Assembly (NCBI GenBank): GCA_035508495.1
Contig: DATJMX010000057.1
Span: 62,001-126,000, forward strand
Length of the DNA stretch: 64,000 nt
From: Candidatus Binataceae bacterium
GTDB taxonomy: Bacteria; Desulfobacterota; Binatia; Binatales; Binataceae
Direction: 5' to 3'
Shown here: piece after piece, positions 1 through 8,415 of the stretch
Position numbering within the stretch: position 1 is the first letter of the stretch
Layout: each line of letters starts with the position of its first letter
Notes under the pieces: model-generated
What the model was told of the DNA's origin: nothing
The model's database searches: none
Seen by the model: the letters and a program-made list of their open reading frames with translations, nothing else
Made by a program: the position numbers and the translations under genes

Positions 1-1005
1 CTTGCCCGCGCGGCGCTTCAACTCCTCGTAGTAATCGATGATCGGCCACATCTCTTCGCGCAGAAGCGGCGCCATGTTCGCGCCGGTTTCCTCGCGGAAC
101 GCGATCAACCGATCGCGGATCGCCACGCGGCGCGCGAAGATCTCCTCGCGCGAGAGCGGCCCGAAACCGCCGCCCATCCCGCGCCAGTTCCAATGGCGCC
201 CGGTGTTCAGCGTGCGCAGCACCGCTTCGAGCTTGTCGTAGTCGCGCCCGCGCACCGCCTCGAGCCGCGTCACTTCGCGAATCGGCCGTGCCAGCGTAGC
301 GAGGCTCTTGCCCAGCCAGTCGTCAGGTTCGGCGTCCTCGGCGAGCTCGCCCAACTGCTTGATCTCGTTGATGAGCGAATCGATTTCGCGCTCGCGCTCA
401 ATCGGATGTTGCCCCCACGGCGTGTCGAAGTCGCGCCAGTTGAGCAGATCGTATGCCGCATGGCGTGCGACTTCGCGCGGACCGTTGTTGCGATCGGCAG
501 CGTCGCGGCGGCGCAGCAGCCGGCGCATCCCAGGTCCGGGATTTTGCAGCACCGCCTGGAACCATCGATCGAAGGCGCTGTCGAACATCGCCTGCGCGTC
601 GTCTTCGGCCGCGACTTGGAACATCGGATCGACGCGCGCCTCGACGGGGCGCTCGCGCAGCAAGTCGGCGCAGAAGGCGTGGATCGTGCCGATGCGCGCC
701 TCTTCGAGCTGTTCGAGCGCGGCGGTGAAGCGGTCGCGCTCGGTCCTGGTGCGCTTGGCATCGTGGCGCGCGTGCTCGATCTCGCCGCGCAGACGGAGCT
801 TCAGTTCGCCAGCGGCTTTCTCAGTGAATGTCACCGCGGCGATTTGCGACAGCTGGCCACGGCCCGCGCCGATGACCGAGATGATTCGATTGACGAGCGC
901 GGTCGTCTTGCCGGTACCGGCCGCCGCTTCGATCACGAGCGTAGTGTCGAGTTCGTCGCGAATCCGATCGCGTACGCGCTGATCGGCTGGAAGTTTCGAG
1001 GTCAT
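1..1005 (-). CDS. addA: AddA/UvrD-like helicase-nuclease subunit, N-terminal part (runs off the window)
   Basis: This is the first 335 codons of a superfamily 1 helicase, read leftwards off the window edge. The start region MTSKLPADQRVRDRI is followed by a Walker A motif (AAAGTGKTT, Lys33), then VTFTEKAAGELKLRLR (motif Ia) and an IGTIHAFCADLLRERP segment, as in AddA/RecB-type enzymes that unwind DNA ends for recombinational repair. The ATG overlaps the stop of the upstream PD-(D/E)XK gene in an ATGA, which fits translational coupling of two subunits of one helicase-nuclease. The C-terminal helicase and nuclease parts are outside the window, so I cannot say whether it carries its own nuclease domain. 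Confidence 0.85.
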   Translation of the reverse strand, partial: MTSKLPADQRVRDRIRDELDTTLVIEAAAGTGKTTALVNRIISVIGAGRGQLSQIAAVTFTEKAAGELKLRLRGEIEHARHDAKRTRTERDRFTAALEQLEEARIGTIHAFCADLLRERPVEARVDPMFQVAAEDDAQAMFDSAFDRWFQAVLQNPGPGMRRLLRRRDAADRNNGPREVARHAAYDLLNWRDFDTPWGQHPIEREREIDSLINEIKQLGELAEDAEPDDWLGKSLATLARPIREVTRLEAVRGRDYDKLEAVLRTLNTGRHWNWRGMGGGFGPLSREEIFARRVAIRDRLIAFREETGANMAPLLREEMWPIIDYYEELKRRAGK

Positions 1006-4000
1006 GGCCGCGCGCGCAGCTCCTTGAGCGCCTGGACTCGCTTGGCCGGTTTGATCGCGGCGCGGCGCTCCTCGTAGGGGCCGCAGATTCTGCGGTAGTC
1101 GCACCATTCGCATTCGCCGGCATCGGGCGCCGCGGGCAGGAACGCCTCTTTCAACGCGCCGTCGATCGTCGTCGAAAGGGCGGCGAGCGATTCGCGCGCA
1201 TGCTCGTCGATCTCGACCACGCGCTCTTCGTAGCCGCCGCTCGCGGTGCAGTAATAAAGCCGTCCCGTGCCGACTTTTTCTTGCAGGATCTTTTCCACAG
1301 CCAGCGCGTAGCCAACCGGCTGCAGGATCTTGCCGCCGCCGATAATAAAGCCACGCTCGGCGCGCACACGGCCAGTCTTATGATCGGTGACGCGAAGTTG
1401 ACCCTCGGGATTGCGTTCGATGAGATCGATCGAGCCGCGCAGCGTGATTCCCGCAATTTTGACCGGGTCGGGCGAGCTCATTGGATCGGCCTGCGACCGA
1501 TCGCGCAGTCCGAAGGCGAACTCGAAATGCTCCGGGCGCCATTTCGCCGGGTCGGCGGCGGCGCGCCGCATCCATTCGCGCAGGTCGGCCTGGATTTCTT
1601 CGATTCCGTCTTTCCACACGCGCTCGATCGCGGGCGCCAGGTCCTCGCGAAAACGTCCGGCGACACCTTCGAGCAGCTCGTCGAGCAGCTTCTGGACCTC
1701 GGCAAGATTGTCGTCGGTAATCGGCAGCATCCCGCGCTCGCGCAGCGCGCTCAGGATCTCGTACTGCGTTTCGGCGAAGATCGAGCCGCGGGTCAGCGGA
1801 TCGATGACCTCGATTGCCTCGATCTCGTCGCGCGGCTCGAGGCGATGAATCGCCTGCAGGAAAAATCGGTACGGACACGCGGCGAAGTACTGCAGCGCGG
1901 TGGGCGAATAAGGACGCGCGGCGAGCTGATGCTTGCCGAGCGCGGCGATCGCACCCGGATCGGGATCGACGAGGCCGTCCGACGGCGTCCAGCGCCGAAG
2001 CCATCGACGAGCGCGGGCTCGCAATGCGCGCGCGAGATACTCATTGGCGCCGAGCAGGTAATGCGCCGCGCCGGTGGTCTCCTCGGGGTTGCGGTCAATC
2101 AGCTTGTCGAGAATTGCGAGATCGAACTCGGCGTCGTCGATCGCATCGTTGGGATCTTTCGGCGCGGGCCATCCGAGACGAATGCCATGCTCACCCGCGG
2201 CGCGTTTGGCGAGCTCATCGAAGCCCGGCAGACGCCCCTCGGCCGCGCGCATGACTTCCAGCGCGTAGAACGAAGGAACGCGCGGGCGGCCCTGGTCGAG
2301 ATCGACGCGCGGATAGGAGAGCATCACGCGTTCGCTCGCCGCGCCCGCGATCGTGCGCAGCGCGAAGCGTTCCTCCGCGATTCGATCGGACTGCCGGACG
2401 AGAAAGGGACTCAGCTTCTCGCGCGCGGCATCGGGCAGCAGCGGATCCTCGGTATGCTTGCGCGGGAAGATTCGCTCCGCGAGACCGGGTGCGATCACGA
2501 CCTCGAACGCCATCCCGCGCGCGCGGGCCGGCGACGAGACGAAGACCCTGCCGTAGCGGCGCTCGCGCGCGGGATTCTCGAGACGGCCGAGGCGCGCTTC
2601 GAGCACGATTCGAACTTCATCGAGCCGCACCGGGCCGACGGGAGTCAGCGGCGCCAACTCGTCGAGCGCGGCGAGCACGCGATCGCTGTCGCGCAGCGCG
2701 AGTGCGGTAAGCGCGCGCAGCGTATCAAGCCATTCACCCCACGACGCTTCACGCGGCAGCGCGCCGAGGGCATTGACGATCGGCGTCGCGACTTCGCCGA
2801 GATGCTTGAGATCGCGGAGCTGGCGATCGAGCGCGGCCGCATAGGCCTCGTTTTCGGGCGCGACGTGATCGCGCTGGCGGCGCAGCTCGTTGCCGAGTCC
2901 GGCAAGCCGCCGCTGCCAGCGCTCGGCGCTGCCGATCACGGCCGCATCGACGATGAGCTTTTCCCAGCGCCACGGCGCGCGCGCCGCGCCGTCATCGTCG
3001 CGGCCAAGAGCGTCCTTGCCGTCGCGTTCGGGCGCGGGCGCGGTCTCGAGATCGGCGGAAAGCGGGCGCGCGCTGAATTCCGGATCGACCGCGGGCCGCC
3101 GCTCTTCACTGTTTGTGTTTCGCTCGGGCACCTGCGCGAGCGAGAGATATTCAGCGAAGCGGCTGGCCGAGAGATCCTCGGCCGCACAGGCCAGAAGTGC
3201 GAGCAGAGCGCGGCCGCCAGGCTCGGGACGCCGCGTGCCCCGTGCGTAGTGCGCGGGAATTCCGGCGCGCGCGAATGCCTCCTGCAAGTATGGTTGGTAG
3301 CGCTCGGGATCGTGAAGCAGCACCGCGATTTGATCAAAGCGGACGCCGCGCCGCGCCTCGGCCTGGATGCGGCGCGCGATCTCGACGCACTCGTGCATCT
3401 CGCCCGGCGCCGAATGCATCGTCACCGTTTCATCGAGTTGGCATTCCGCCGGAGCGCTCGCGCCGAACAGATGCGTGCGCAGGCAGGCGAGCGAATTTTC
3501 CGGCGTGCGTAGCGGTGTGATCGTGAGCGGAACGTCCAGCGCACGCTCCAGAAGCCGTTCCGCGCGCATGTCGCCGGCGGGCGTCGTCGCCATCACGCGC
3601 GGCGCGTGGGCCGCGACTGCCGTGACAAAATCCGCATCGAGCGTGCCCTCGAGGGCGACATCGACGAGCAAAACGGGAATTCCGGCGAAGCGCGGCAAGG
3701 GCTTGGCGGCGAGTGCTTCGAGCGCAAAGCGCGTCATGCCCGCGCGATCGACCAGGCACGCTTCGGCAAGCTCACGTTCGAACTGCGCGAGCAGGGCGGC
3801 CAGCGCCTCGCCAGCAGGGCCGAGTTCGCGAAGCTGCGACTCGGTGATCGAATTGGCGCGCAGCTCGGCGAGCGTGCGTGCCAGCGCGCGAGAAAATCCC
3901 GGCAGGTCCTTGATTGGATCGAAGTGCTTGAGCGCGCCGCTCGGCGAGAGCCGGAAAACGGTGCGCGTTGCGATCGCCTGCGCGCCAAGACCGGCAGCGA

Positions 4001-4250
4001 CTTCGAGGCCCTCGGCCGCCATCCGATCGGCGGCGAGCAGACGAATCAGGCGATTCAGGGTGAGGCGATGAAGTCCGGCGATCGCGCCGCGCGCGGCCGC
4101 GATCGATCGCACGAGGTCGTTGCCCGCCTCGGCGTTGGCCGTGACTACTATCGCCTCGCTCGATTGCGGAAGCTCGGCCAGCCATTCGCGCGCAGTATCG
4201 AGCCGCTCATGAACGGCGGGCGAGGAAAAAATCTGGATACGGTCGGACAT
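1002..4250 (-). CDS. addB: AddB-like PD-(D/E)XK nuclease / inactive helicase subunit
   Basis: About 1082 residues, starting at MSDRIQIF; an upstream in-frame start 10 codons earlier looks less natural. The N-terminal two thirds resemble the helicase-like scaffold of AddB, with an RGMAFEVVIAPGLAERIFPR segment typical of the C-terminal UvrD fold. The C-terminal third has a RecB-family nuclease core: SPTALQYFAACPYRFFL with Cys792, then VTDHKTG with Asp956 and Lys958. It ends in CEWCDYRRIC (Cys1047, 1050, 1056). One Cys before and three after the nuclease core is the layout of the AddB/Cas4-type 4Fe-4S cluster. It overlaps the AddA-like gene by 4 bp. The family function is double-strand-break end processing; whether Chi is recognised is unknown. 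Confidence 0.82.
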   Translation of the reverse strand: MSDRIQIFSSPAVHERLDTAREWLAELPQSSEAIVVTANAEAGNDLVRSIAAARGAIAGLHRLTLNRLIRLLAADRMAAEGLEVAAGLGAQAIATRTVFRLSPSGALKHFDPIKDLPGFSRALARTLAELRANSITESQLRELGPAGEALAALLAQFERELAEACLVDRAGMTRFALEALAAKPLPRFAGIPVLLVDVALEGTLDADFVTAVAAHAPRVMATTPAGDMRAERLLERALDVPLTITPLRTPENSLACLRTHLFGASAPAECQLDETVTMHSAPGEMHECVEIARRIQAEARRGVRFDQIAVLLHDPERYQPYLQEAFARAGIPAHYARGTRRPEPGGRALLALLACAAEDLSASRFAEYLSLAQVPERNTNSEERRPAVDPEFSARPLSADLETAPAPERDGKDALGRDDDGAARAPWRWEKLIVDAAVIGSAERWQRRLAGLGNELRRQRDHVAPENEAYAAALDRQLRDLKHLGEVATPIVNALGALPREASWGEWLDTLRALTALALRDSDRVLAALDELAPLTPVGPVRLDEVRIVLEARLGRLENPARERRYGRVFVSSPARARGMAFEVVIAPGLAERIFPRKHTEDPLLPDAAREKLSPFLVRQSDRIAEERFALRTIAGAASERVMLSYPRVDLDQGRPRVPSFYALEVMRAAEGRLPGFDELAKRAAGEHGIRLGWPAPKDPNDAIDDAEFDLAILDKLIDRNPEETTGAAHYLLGANEYLARALRARARRWLRRWTPSDGLVDPDPGAIAALGKHQLAARPYSPTALQYFAACPYRFFLQAIHRLEPRDEIEAIEVIDPLTRGSIFAETQYEILSALRERGMLPITDDNLAEVQKLLDELLEGVAGRFREDLAPAIERVWKDGIEEIQADLREWMRRAAADPAKWRPEHFEFAFGLRDRSQADPMSSPDPVKIAGITLRGSIDLIERNPEGQLRVTDHKTGRVRAERGFIIGGGKILQPVGYALAVEKILQEKVGTGRLYYCTASGGYEERVVEIDEHARESLAALSTTIDGALKEAFLPAAPDAGECEWCDYRRICGPYEERRAAIKPAKRVQALKELRARP

Positions 4251-4327
4251 CGACGCGATAACTGATCGTCGTCGCCGCACCGTCTTTGTTCAAGGGGGTC
4301 CTCCGCGCAGTTTCAACAGCGGGTTGT

Positions 4328-5077
4328 TTACGGCGCCTTCACTGCCACCGCGACTGCGTGGTCGCGTCCTTGAGGATCGGCGCGAGATAGATTGGCGACA
4401 CGTGCCATGAAGCCCTTGGTCTCGATTGCGAAACCGGCATGTTCGCATACGCGGCCCAGGGTATCGGGATCCATCAAGTGGATGAACGACGTGGCGAATC
4501 GCACGCGACTATCAGCCGGAAGGTAGCTGTTATAGTCGGGGACAAATCCCGGCCAGGGATCTCCTGAGGCTTTCTTCCTTTCATATTCAGGACCGGTGCG
4601 GACGCCGGTCATGCCGGAATAGGGAGAGTCAACGGCAAGAAAGAGCTTGCCTCCCGGCCGGAGCCATCGGTGCATTTTCGATATGCTGAGCTCGACGTCG
4701 CGGCCGTCGAGGAAGTGCAGAACGCGGCTGCACAGAATCGCGCCGAACGAACATGGTTCAAATTCGATGTCCGGCAGACTTCCGGCAACACATCTGAGGC
4801 GCGTCTTGTCCACGGGTGTCACCGACGCGACGAGAATTTCCAGATGCCGTTGATCCATGTCGCAGGCGCATGCGCGTCCGCCGGCGCTCAGAACTCGTTT
4901 GACCATCACGCCATATGCGCATCCGATGTCCAGAACCTCGCTGTCGATGGTCGCGGCCAGCTCGATGAACGCTTGTGACAAGGGATCGGGATGCTCGGTC
5001 GTGAAGCCGCGCTCGTTCAGCGTCGGAATTCGACCGCATGCCCATGCGTCGGGTTGGGTGAGAGTCGATTGTGGCAT
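4328..5077 (-). CDS. class I SAM-dependent methyltransferase
   Basis: 249 residues with a Rossmann-type methyltransferase core. Motif I is VLDIGCAYG (residues 48-56), an acidic CDMDQRHLE follows as the end of strand 2, and FGAILCSRVLHFL with WLRPGGKLFLAVD forms motifs IV and VI. The C-terminal part (PDTLGRVCEHAGFAIETKG) is as in ubiquinone/menaquinone-type and glycan-linked small-molecule methyltransferases. It stands alone on the minus strand, about 75 bp from the AddB gene. The substrate cannot be inferred from sequence or neighbours. Confidence 0.8.
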   Translation of the reverse strand: MPQSTLTQPDAWACGRIPTLNERGFTTEHPDPLSQAFIELAATIDSEVLDIGCAYGVMVKRVLSAGGRACACDMDQRHLEILVASVTPVDKTRLRCVAGSLPDIEFEPCSFGAILCSRVLHFLDGRDVELSISKMHRWLRPGGKLFLAVDSPYSGMTGVRTGPEYERKKASGDPWPGFVPDYNSYLPADSRVRFATSFIHLMDPDTLGRVCEHAGFAIETKGFMARVANLSRADPQGRDHAVAVAVKAP

Positions 5078-5217
5078 GGCATGAGATAGTCGCCGCCGAA
5101 TCGGGTTCGCTCAAGTGGCCGTGAGACCAATTTCAACAAGATGCAAAAAAGCTGTTTGTGGTTTCTCGCTTCGGCCCGCAATGACGATCACGAACGTGCG
5201 GCAAGAGCAGGCTGGAA

Positions 5218-6057
5218 TTACTTTTCCAAAAACACCGGATCGCCGACGTTCACGCGGCCGCCTTTTTCAATGGAGGCGAAGACGCCGACGTTTACCTGGT
5301 GGTGCGAGGCGGCGGTGCGAAGGATTTTATAGTCGCGCTGAAGGTCTTCCTGCGGATGCGTGGTCATAACGCAGCGCAGCGCGGGTTGCATCTTCACGAT
5401 GCGCAGGGTGCCGATTACGAGCGTGCCGCCGAGCCATTCGTCTTCGAGGAATGTGTCGTCGCGGACGCCGGTGTCGACGACTATCGACGGTCGGAAGCGG
5501 CGTGAGTCGAAGATCGAGCCGGGCGCGAGGTTTGCCAGATGACGCAGCGTGCCGGTTGCGATCACGTGCATCACGGCTGAATCGAAAAACGTGGCGGGCG
5601 CGAGGCCGTAGTTATCTGGCAACGTCTCGGCGGTCAGACCAGGGATCGCTTTTTCGACTGGAACGTCGGCGAAGATTGTCTTGGGATCGATGCCCGCGCG
5701 TTCGCGTTGCGCATTCTCGGAACGCTCGAACTGCATCTTGCGACCGAGTTCTGCGGAGATGATCTCTGCCGCGTCGGCATCTTCGGCGTGAATCGATTTG
5801 CCGTCGGGCATCGCGATGCGGACGGGAGTCAGATGCTCGGGGCCGGGCGGCTGCTCGAATGTTGCGCGGAATTCGAGCAGGTGCGCGAACTTCTTGGCGC
5901 TCGCGATCTGATGCGTCGCGACCTCGCGCAGTGCGTACAAGCGATCGCCGACGGCGCCGCGCTCGGTGAAATCGAGCGCCGCGGGATGCTCACCAAGCAT
6001 CGACTTGACCGGATAGCGCGCGAGGTCCTGGACGGTTCCGATCTGCCGGCGTTCCAT
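5218..6057 (-). CDS. MOSC domain-containing protein
   Basis: 279 residues starting MERRQIGTVQDLARYPVKSM, which is the N-terminal beta-barrel opening of MOSC proteins. The MOSC core at the C-terminus includes RFRPSIVVDTG, WLGGTLVIGTLRIVK, then PALRCVMTTHPQ with the conserved Cys, and a closing GGRVNVGDPVFL. MOSC domains handle sulfur on molybdenum cofactor or reduce N-hydroxylated substrates. The open frame continues upstream, but those codons read antisense-like, low-complexity Arg/Ala sequence inside the next gene, so I placed the start at 6057. It is 8 bp downstream of the LLM monooxygenase in what looks like one operon. Confidence 0.82.
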   Translation of the reverse strand: MERRQIGTVQDLARYPVKSMLGEHPAALDFTERGAVGDRLYALREVATHQIASAKKFAHLLEFRATFEQPPGPEHLTPVRIAMPDGKSIHAEDADAAEIISAELGRKMQFERSENAQRERAGIDPKTIFADVPVEKAIPGLTAETLPDNYGLAPATFFDSAVMHVIATGTLRHLANLAPGSIFDSRRFRPSIVVDTGVRDDTFLEDEWLGGTLVIGTLRIVKMQPALRCVMTTHPQEDLQRDYKILRTAASHHQVNVGVFASIEKGGRVNVGDPVFLEK

Positions 6058-6065
6058 TTCGTGCC

Positions 6066-7232
6066 TCAGCGATCGCGCGGATGCGTCGCGTTGTAGTCGT
6101 GAATCGCCTTCATGATCGCGCCGCTGGATTTCTGCATCAGCTCGTCGCGATTTTCGCGCACGCGATCCGCCGAGTCCTGGATCGGCTTGATGAGCCCCTG
6201 GAATCGCGGCATCACGTAGCGCGCGAGCAGCTCGTAGCTCTTGAGCTGTTTTTCGCGCGGCACCCAATCGTGCGCGAAGCACAGCACCGTGCCGAAGCCG
6301 CCCGCCAGCTTTTGCATCTTGGCGATACCTTCGATCGCGTCGTCGGGCGTGCCAAAGATCGCGCCGCCGTAGTCGCTCATCTTCTTCGCCGCTTCGTAGC
6401 CATCCTCGAACGGCTTGCGCATCGGCACGCCGAGAATCCCGGTGATGTACTCGTTCTGCCAGCGCTTGAGGCCGTCGGCGACCTCGCGCATCGCCAGTTC
6501 CTTGGAGTCTGAGAGATGGAACTGCATCACGACGCGCCAGTCGGAGCGATCGATCTTCTGATTGTTCTCCTTGGCCGAGACTTCGCCGAAATGCCACTGG
6601 GTCGGCAGCGCCTGCAATCCTTCCTCGGAATACGACGCGACCGACAGGACGCCGACGCCGTACTTACCCGCGGTGTTCATTCCGGAGGGCGAGAGCGTCG
6701 AGGCTACCGCGACCGGAATCCGCTCCTGGAGCGGGCGGATCTGCAGCGCCGCATCGTTTAGCTCGAACCACGAGCCCTTGTAGCTAAACGGCTCCTCGCC
6801 GTTGAGCAGGCGGATGATCACGCCGAGCCCTTCGTCCATCTTGTCGCGCTGCGTCATCGGATCAATGCCGAGCGTGACCGCGTCCGACGGTAGCGCGCCC
6901 GGACCGACGCCCAGAATCGCACGGCCATGGCTCAGATGATCGAGCATCACGATGCGCTGCGCGACGTTGAACGGATGGTGATACGGAATCGAGACCACGC
7001 CGGTGCCGAGCTTGATACGCTTGGTGCGCTCGGCGGCGGCGACGAGGAACATCTCGGGCGAGCCGATCGTTTCCCATCCCGCCGAATGATGCTCGCCGAC
7101 CCAGAACTCATCGTACTGGTAATCGTCGAGGAACTGCGCGAGCTCGAGGTCGCGCTGGTACTGAAGGGTCGGATGCTCGCCGAGCGGATGATGTGGTGCG
7201 AGGAACACGCCGAAGCGCAGACGCTGATTCAT
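6066..7232 (-). CDS. LLM-class flavin-dependent monooxygenase (LimB-like length and N-terminus)
   Basis: 388 residues of bacterial luciferase-like TIM barrel. The N-terminus (LRFGVFLAPHHPLGEHPTL, then FDEFWVGEHHS-type YDEFWVGEHHSAGWE) and the length match the group that includes limonene monooxygenase LimB and alkanal monooxygenase-like enzymes using reduced flavin and O2. Also visible are LGTGVVSIPYHHPFNVAQR and HLSHGRAILGVGPGALPSD, the usual flavin-phosphate region. It lies between an NTF2-like gene (9 bp upstream) and a MOSC gene (8 bp downstream), so the three are probably cotranscribed. The actual substrate is not shown by the sequence. Confidence 0.85.
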   Translation of the reverse strand: MNQRLRFGVFLAPHHPLGEHPTLQYQRDLELAQFLDDYQYDEFWVGEHHSAGWETIGSPEMFLVAAAERTKRIKLGTGVVSIPYHHPFNVAQRIVMLDHLSHGRAILGVGPGALPSDAVTLGIDPMTQRDKMDEGLGVIIRLLNGEEPFSYKGSWFELNDAALQIRPLQERIPVAVASTLSPSGMNTAGKYGVGVLSVASYSEEGLQALPTQWHFGEVSAKENNQKIDRSDWRVVMQFHLSDSKELAMREVADGLKRWQNEYITGILGVPMRKPFEDGYEAAKKMSDYGGAIFGTPDDAIEGIAKMQKLAGGFGTVLCFAHDWVPREKQLKSYELLARYVMPRFQGLIKPIQDSADRVRENRDELMQKSSGAIMKAIHDYNATHPRDR

Positions 7233-7241
7233 TTTGATCTC

Positions 7242-7631
7242 CTAACTGAGCGCCGCGACGTGCGCTGAATCGAGATATTCGTCGAGGCGCGTGATCTTAC
7301 CGCGGTCGACGATGCATACGATACAAGCCGGCAACGCGAACTGCTTGCCCGAGGACTTGAGCCGCCCGCGCATCACGTGCTGCTGCACGAATCCGGTCGG
7401 AGTCGCCTGGCGGCGCGCCTCGGTGTAGGCGCGCTCGTCGATATTTTCGATCACCCACTTGAGCACACGCAGATTTTCCTCGGGCGTCTGAATAAGGCCG
7501 TCGTTGTTGTGCCAGATTTTCGCGTCGGGCGCGTAAACGGCGTGCACGCCTTCGATATCGCCACGCTCGATCGATTTGAAAAGGCGCTCGGCGACGTCCA
7601 GAGACTGCTCAGCAGTGGTTGGCATATCCAA
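7242..7631 (-). CDS. NTF2-like / SnoaL-like small protein
   Basis: 129 residues with the cone-fold pattern of the nuclear transport factor 2 superfamily: an N-terminal helix (AERLFKSIERGDIEGVHAVYAPDAKIWHN) and a closing GKITRLDEYLDSA strand. Such proteins serve as small hydrolases, isomerases or binding proteins. It has a His-Asn pair at the YHN-like position but lacks the Arg-x-Asp pair seen in the limonene-epoxide-hydrolase-like protein at 13438, so it may not be an epoxide hydrolase. The start could be the first ATG or one two codons later. It is first in a tight operon with the LLM and MOSC genes. Confidence 0.8.
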   Translation of the reverse strand: MDMPTTAEQSLDVAERLFKSIERGDIEGVHAVYAPDAKIWHNNDGLIQTPEENLRVLKWVIENIDERAYTEARRQATPTGFVQQHVMRGRLKSSGKQFALPACIVCIVDRGKITRLDEYLDSAHVAALS

Positions 7632-7653
7632 TCCTCATACTAATCGAATGCAA

Positions 7654-8328
7654 TCACATATTGGCGCTGCCCGGCGAGCCCGAGGCCGCGGGCGATGCGG
7701 CGGGCGAGGCCGGCGCTTTTTCGGTAGCCGCAGCCGGCGGAGCCATTGTCGCAACCGGAGTCGGAGTTGGCATCGCGGTTGGGACGCTGACCGTGGGTAT
7801 CACGCTAGGTGCGGCCGGCGATGCTTCGGGCGAAGGGAACGCGCTCGGCGCGACGCCCTGCTCGGCCATCAGCGCCGTGCCTGCGCCGTAGTCATAAACG
7901 AGCTTGCCCCCGAGGTGGCCAGCGTATCCAAGGGTGACAGCCGCGAGAACCGCGACGATCAGATAAATGGGGCGCGAGCCCGCCATGAAGCCGAACGCCG
8001 CGATAAAAATTCGCCACAGCGCGAGCACGCCGAACGTGATCGCGAGATAGGTGCCCATCTGCCCGTGGCGGTGCAGGATCGCCTGGGCGTCGGGGCCGAG
8101 CGCCTTCCAGATCCTGTCGGCCTCCAGGTCGCCGGTCAGGTACGAGCTGCCCGCGGCGATCGCGCCCAGGATCATCAGGCTGAGCGCCATGTTGCGGATC
8201 CACAAGCGCGTCGGGGCCATGCTGCCGACGAGATCCGTGAGGACGCCGACGAACAACAGCGCGATCGTGAAATGGTCCACGACCGGATGAATTTGCATTC
8301 CCTGGATGATGTGCCGGACCTGGTCCAT
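7654..8328 (-). CDS. DUF2231-family membrane protein with Ala/Pro/Ser-rich tail
   Basis: 224 residues. The first 145 hold four hydrophobic helices and the opening MQIHPVVDHFTIALLFVGVL that marks DUF2231 membrane proteins. His residues near helix 1 and in LHRHGQMGTYLAI could bind metal or heme, but that is only a guess. After about residue 150 the sequence becomes low-complexity (PTVSVPTAMPTPTPVATMAPP and similar), with no predicted fold. It is followed on the same strand by the NTF2-like gene after 22 bp. Function is unknown for the family. Confidence 0.78.
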   Translation of the reverse strand: MDQVRHIIQGMQIHPVVDHFTIALLFVGVLTDLVGSMAPTRLWIRNMALSLMILGAIAAGSSYLTGDLEADRIWKALGPDAQAILHRHGQMGTYLAITFGVLALWRIFIAAFGFMAGSRPIYLIVAVLAAVTLGYAGHLGGKLVYDYGAGTALMAEQGVAPSAFPSPEASPAAPSVIPTVSVPTAMPTPTPVATMAPPAAATEKAPASPAASPAASGSPGSANM

Positions 8329-8415
8329 CGACGCTCCTTACAATACCGCAGCTTTTGGTTCCCGACTTTTATCGCAAAGCGCGAGTCGGCACGCAATTCT
8401 TGATTTGGCGCTGCG

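Noticed and set aside
1200..3512. A 770-codon open frame antisense to the AddB gene
   Set aside because: It is rich in Arg, Ala and Glu with no domain pattern. It is the shadow produced by GC-rich codon use of the real gene, which has complete nuclease motifs. The same applies to the long antisense frames at 20242-21651, 37961-39538, 41700-42587 and 60349-61506.
6058..6597. N-terminal extension of the MOSC frame
   Set aside because: It reads low-complexity Arg/Ala sequence inside the LLM gene, while the MOSC domain starts cleanly at 6057.
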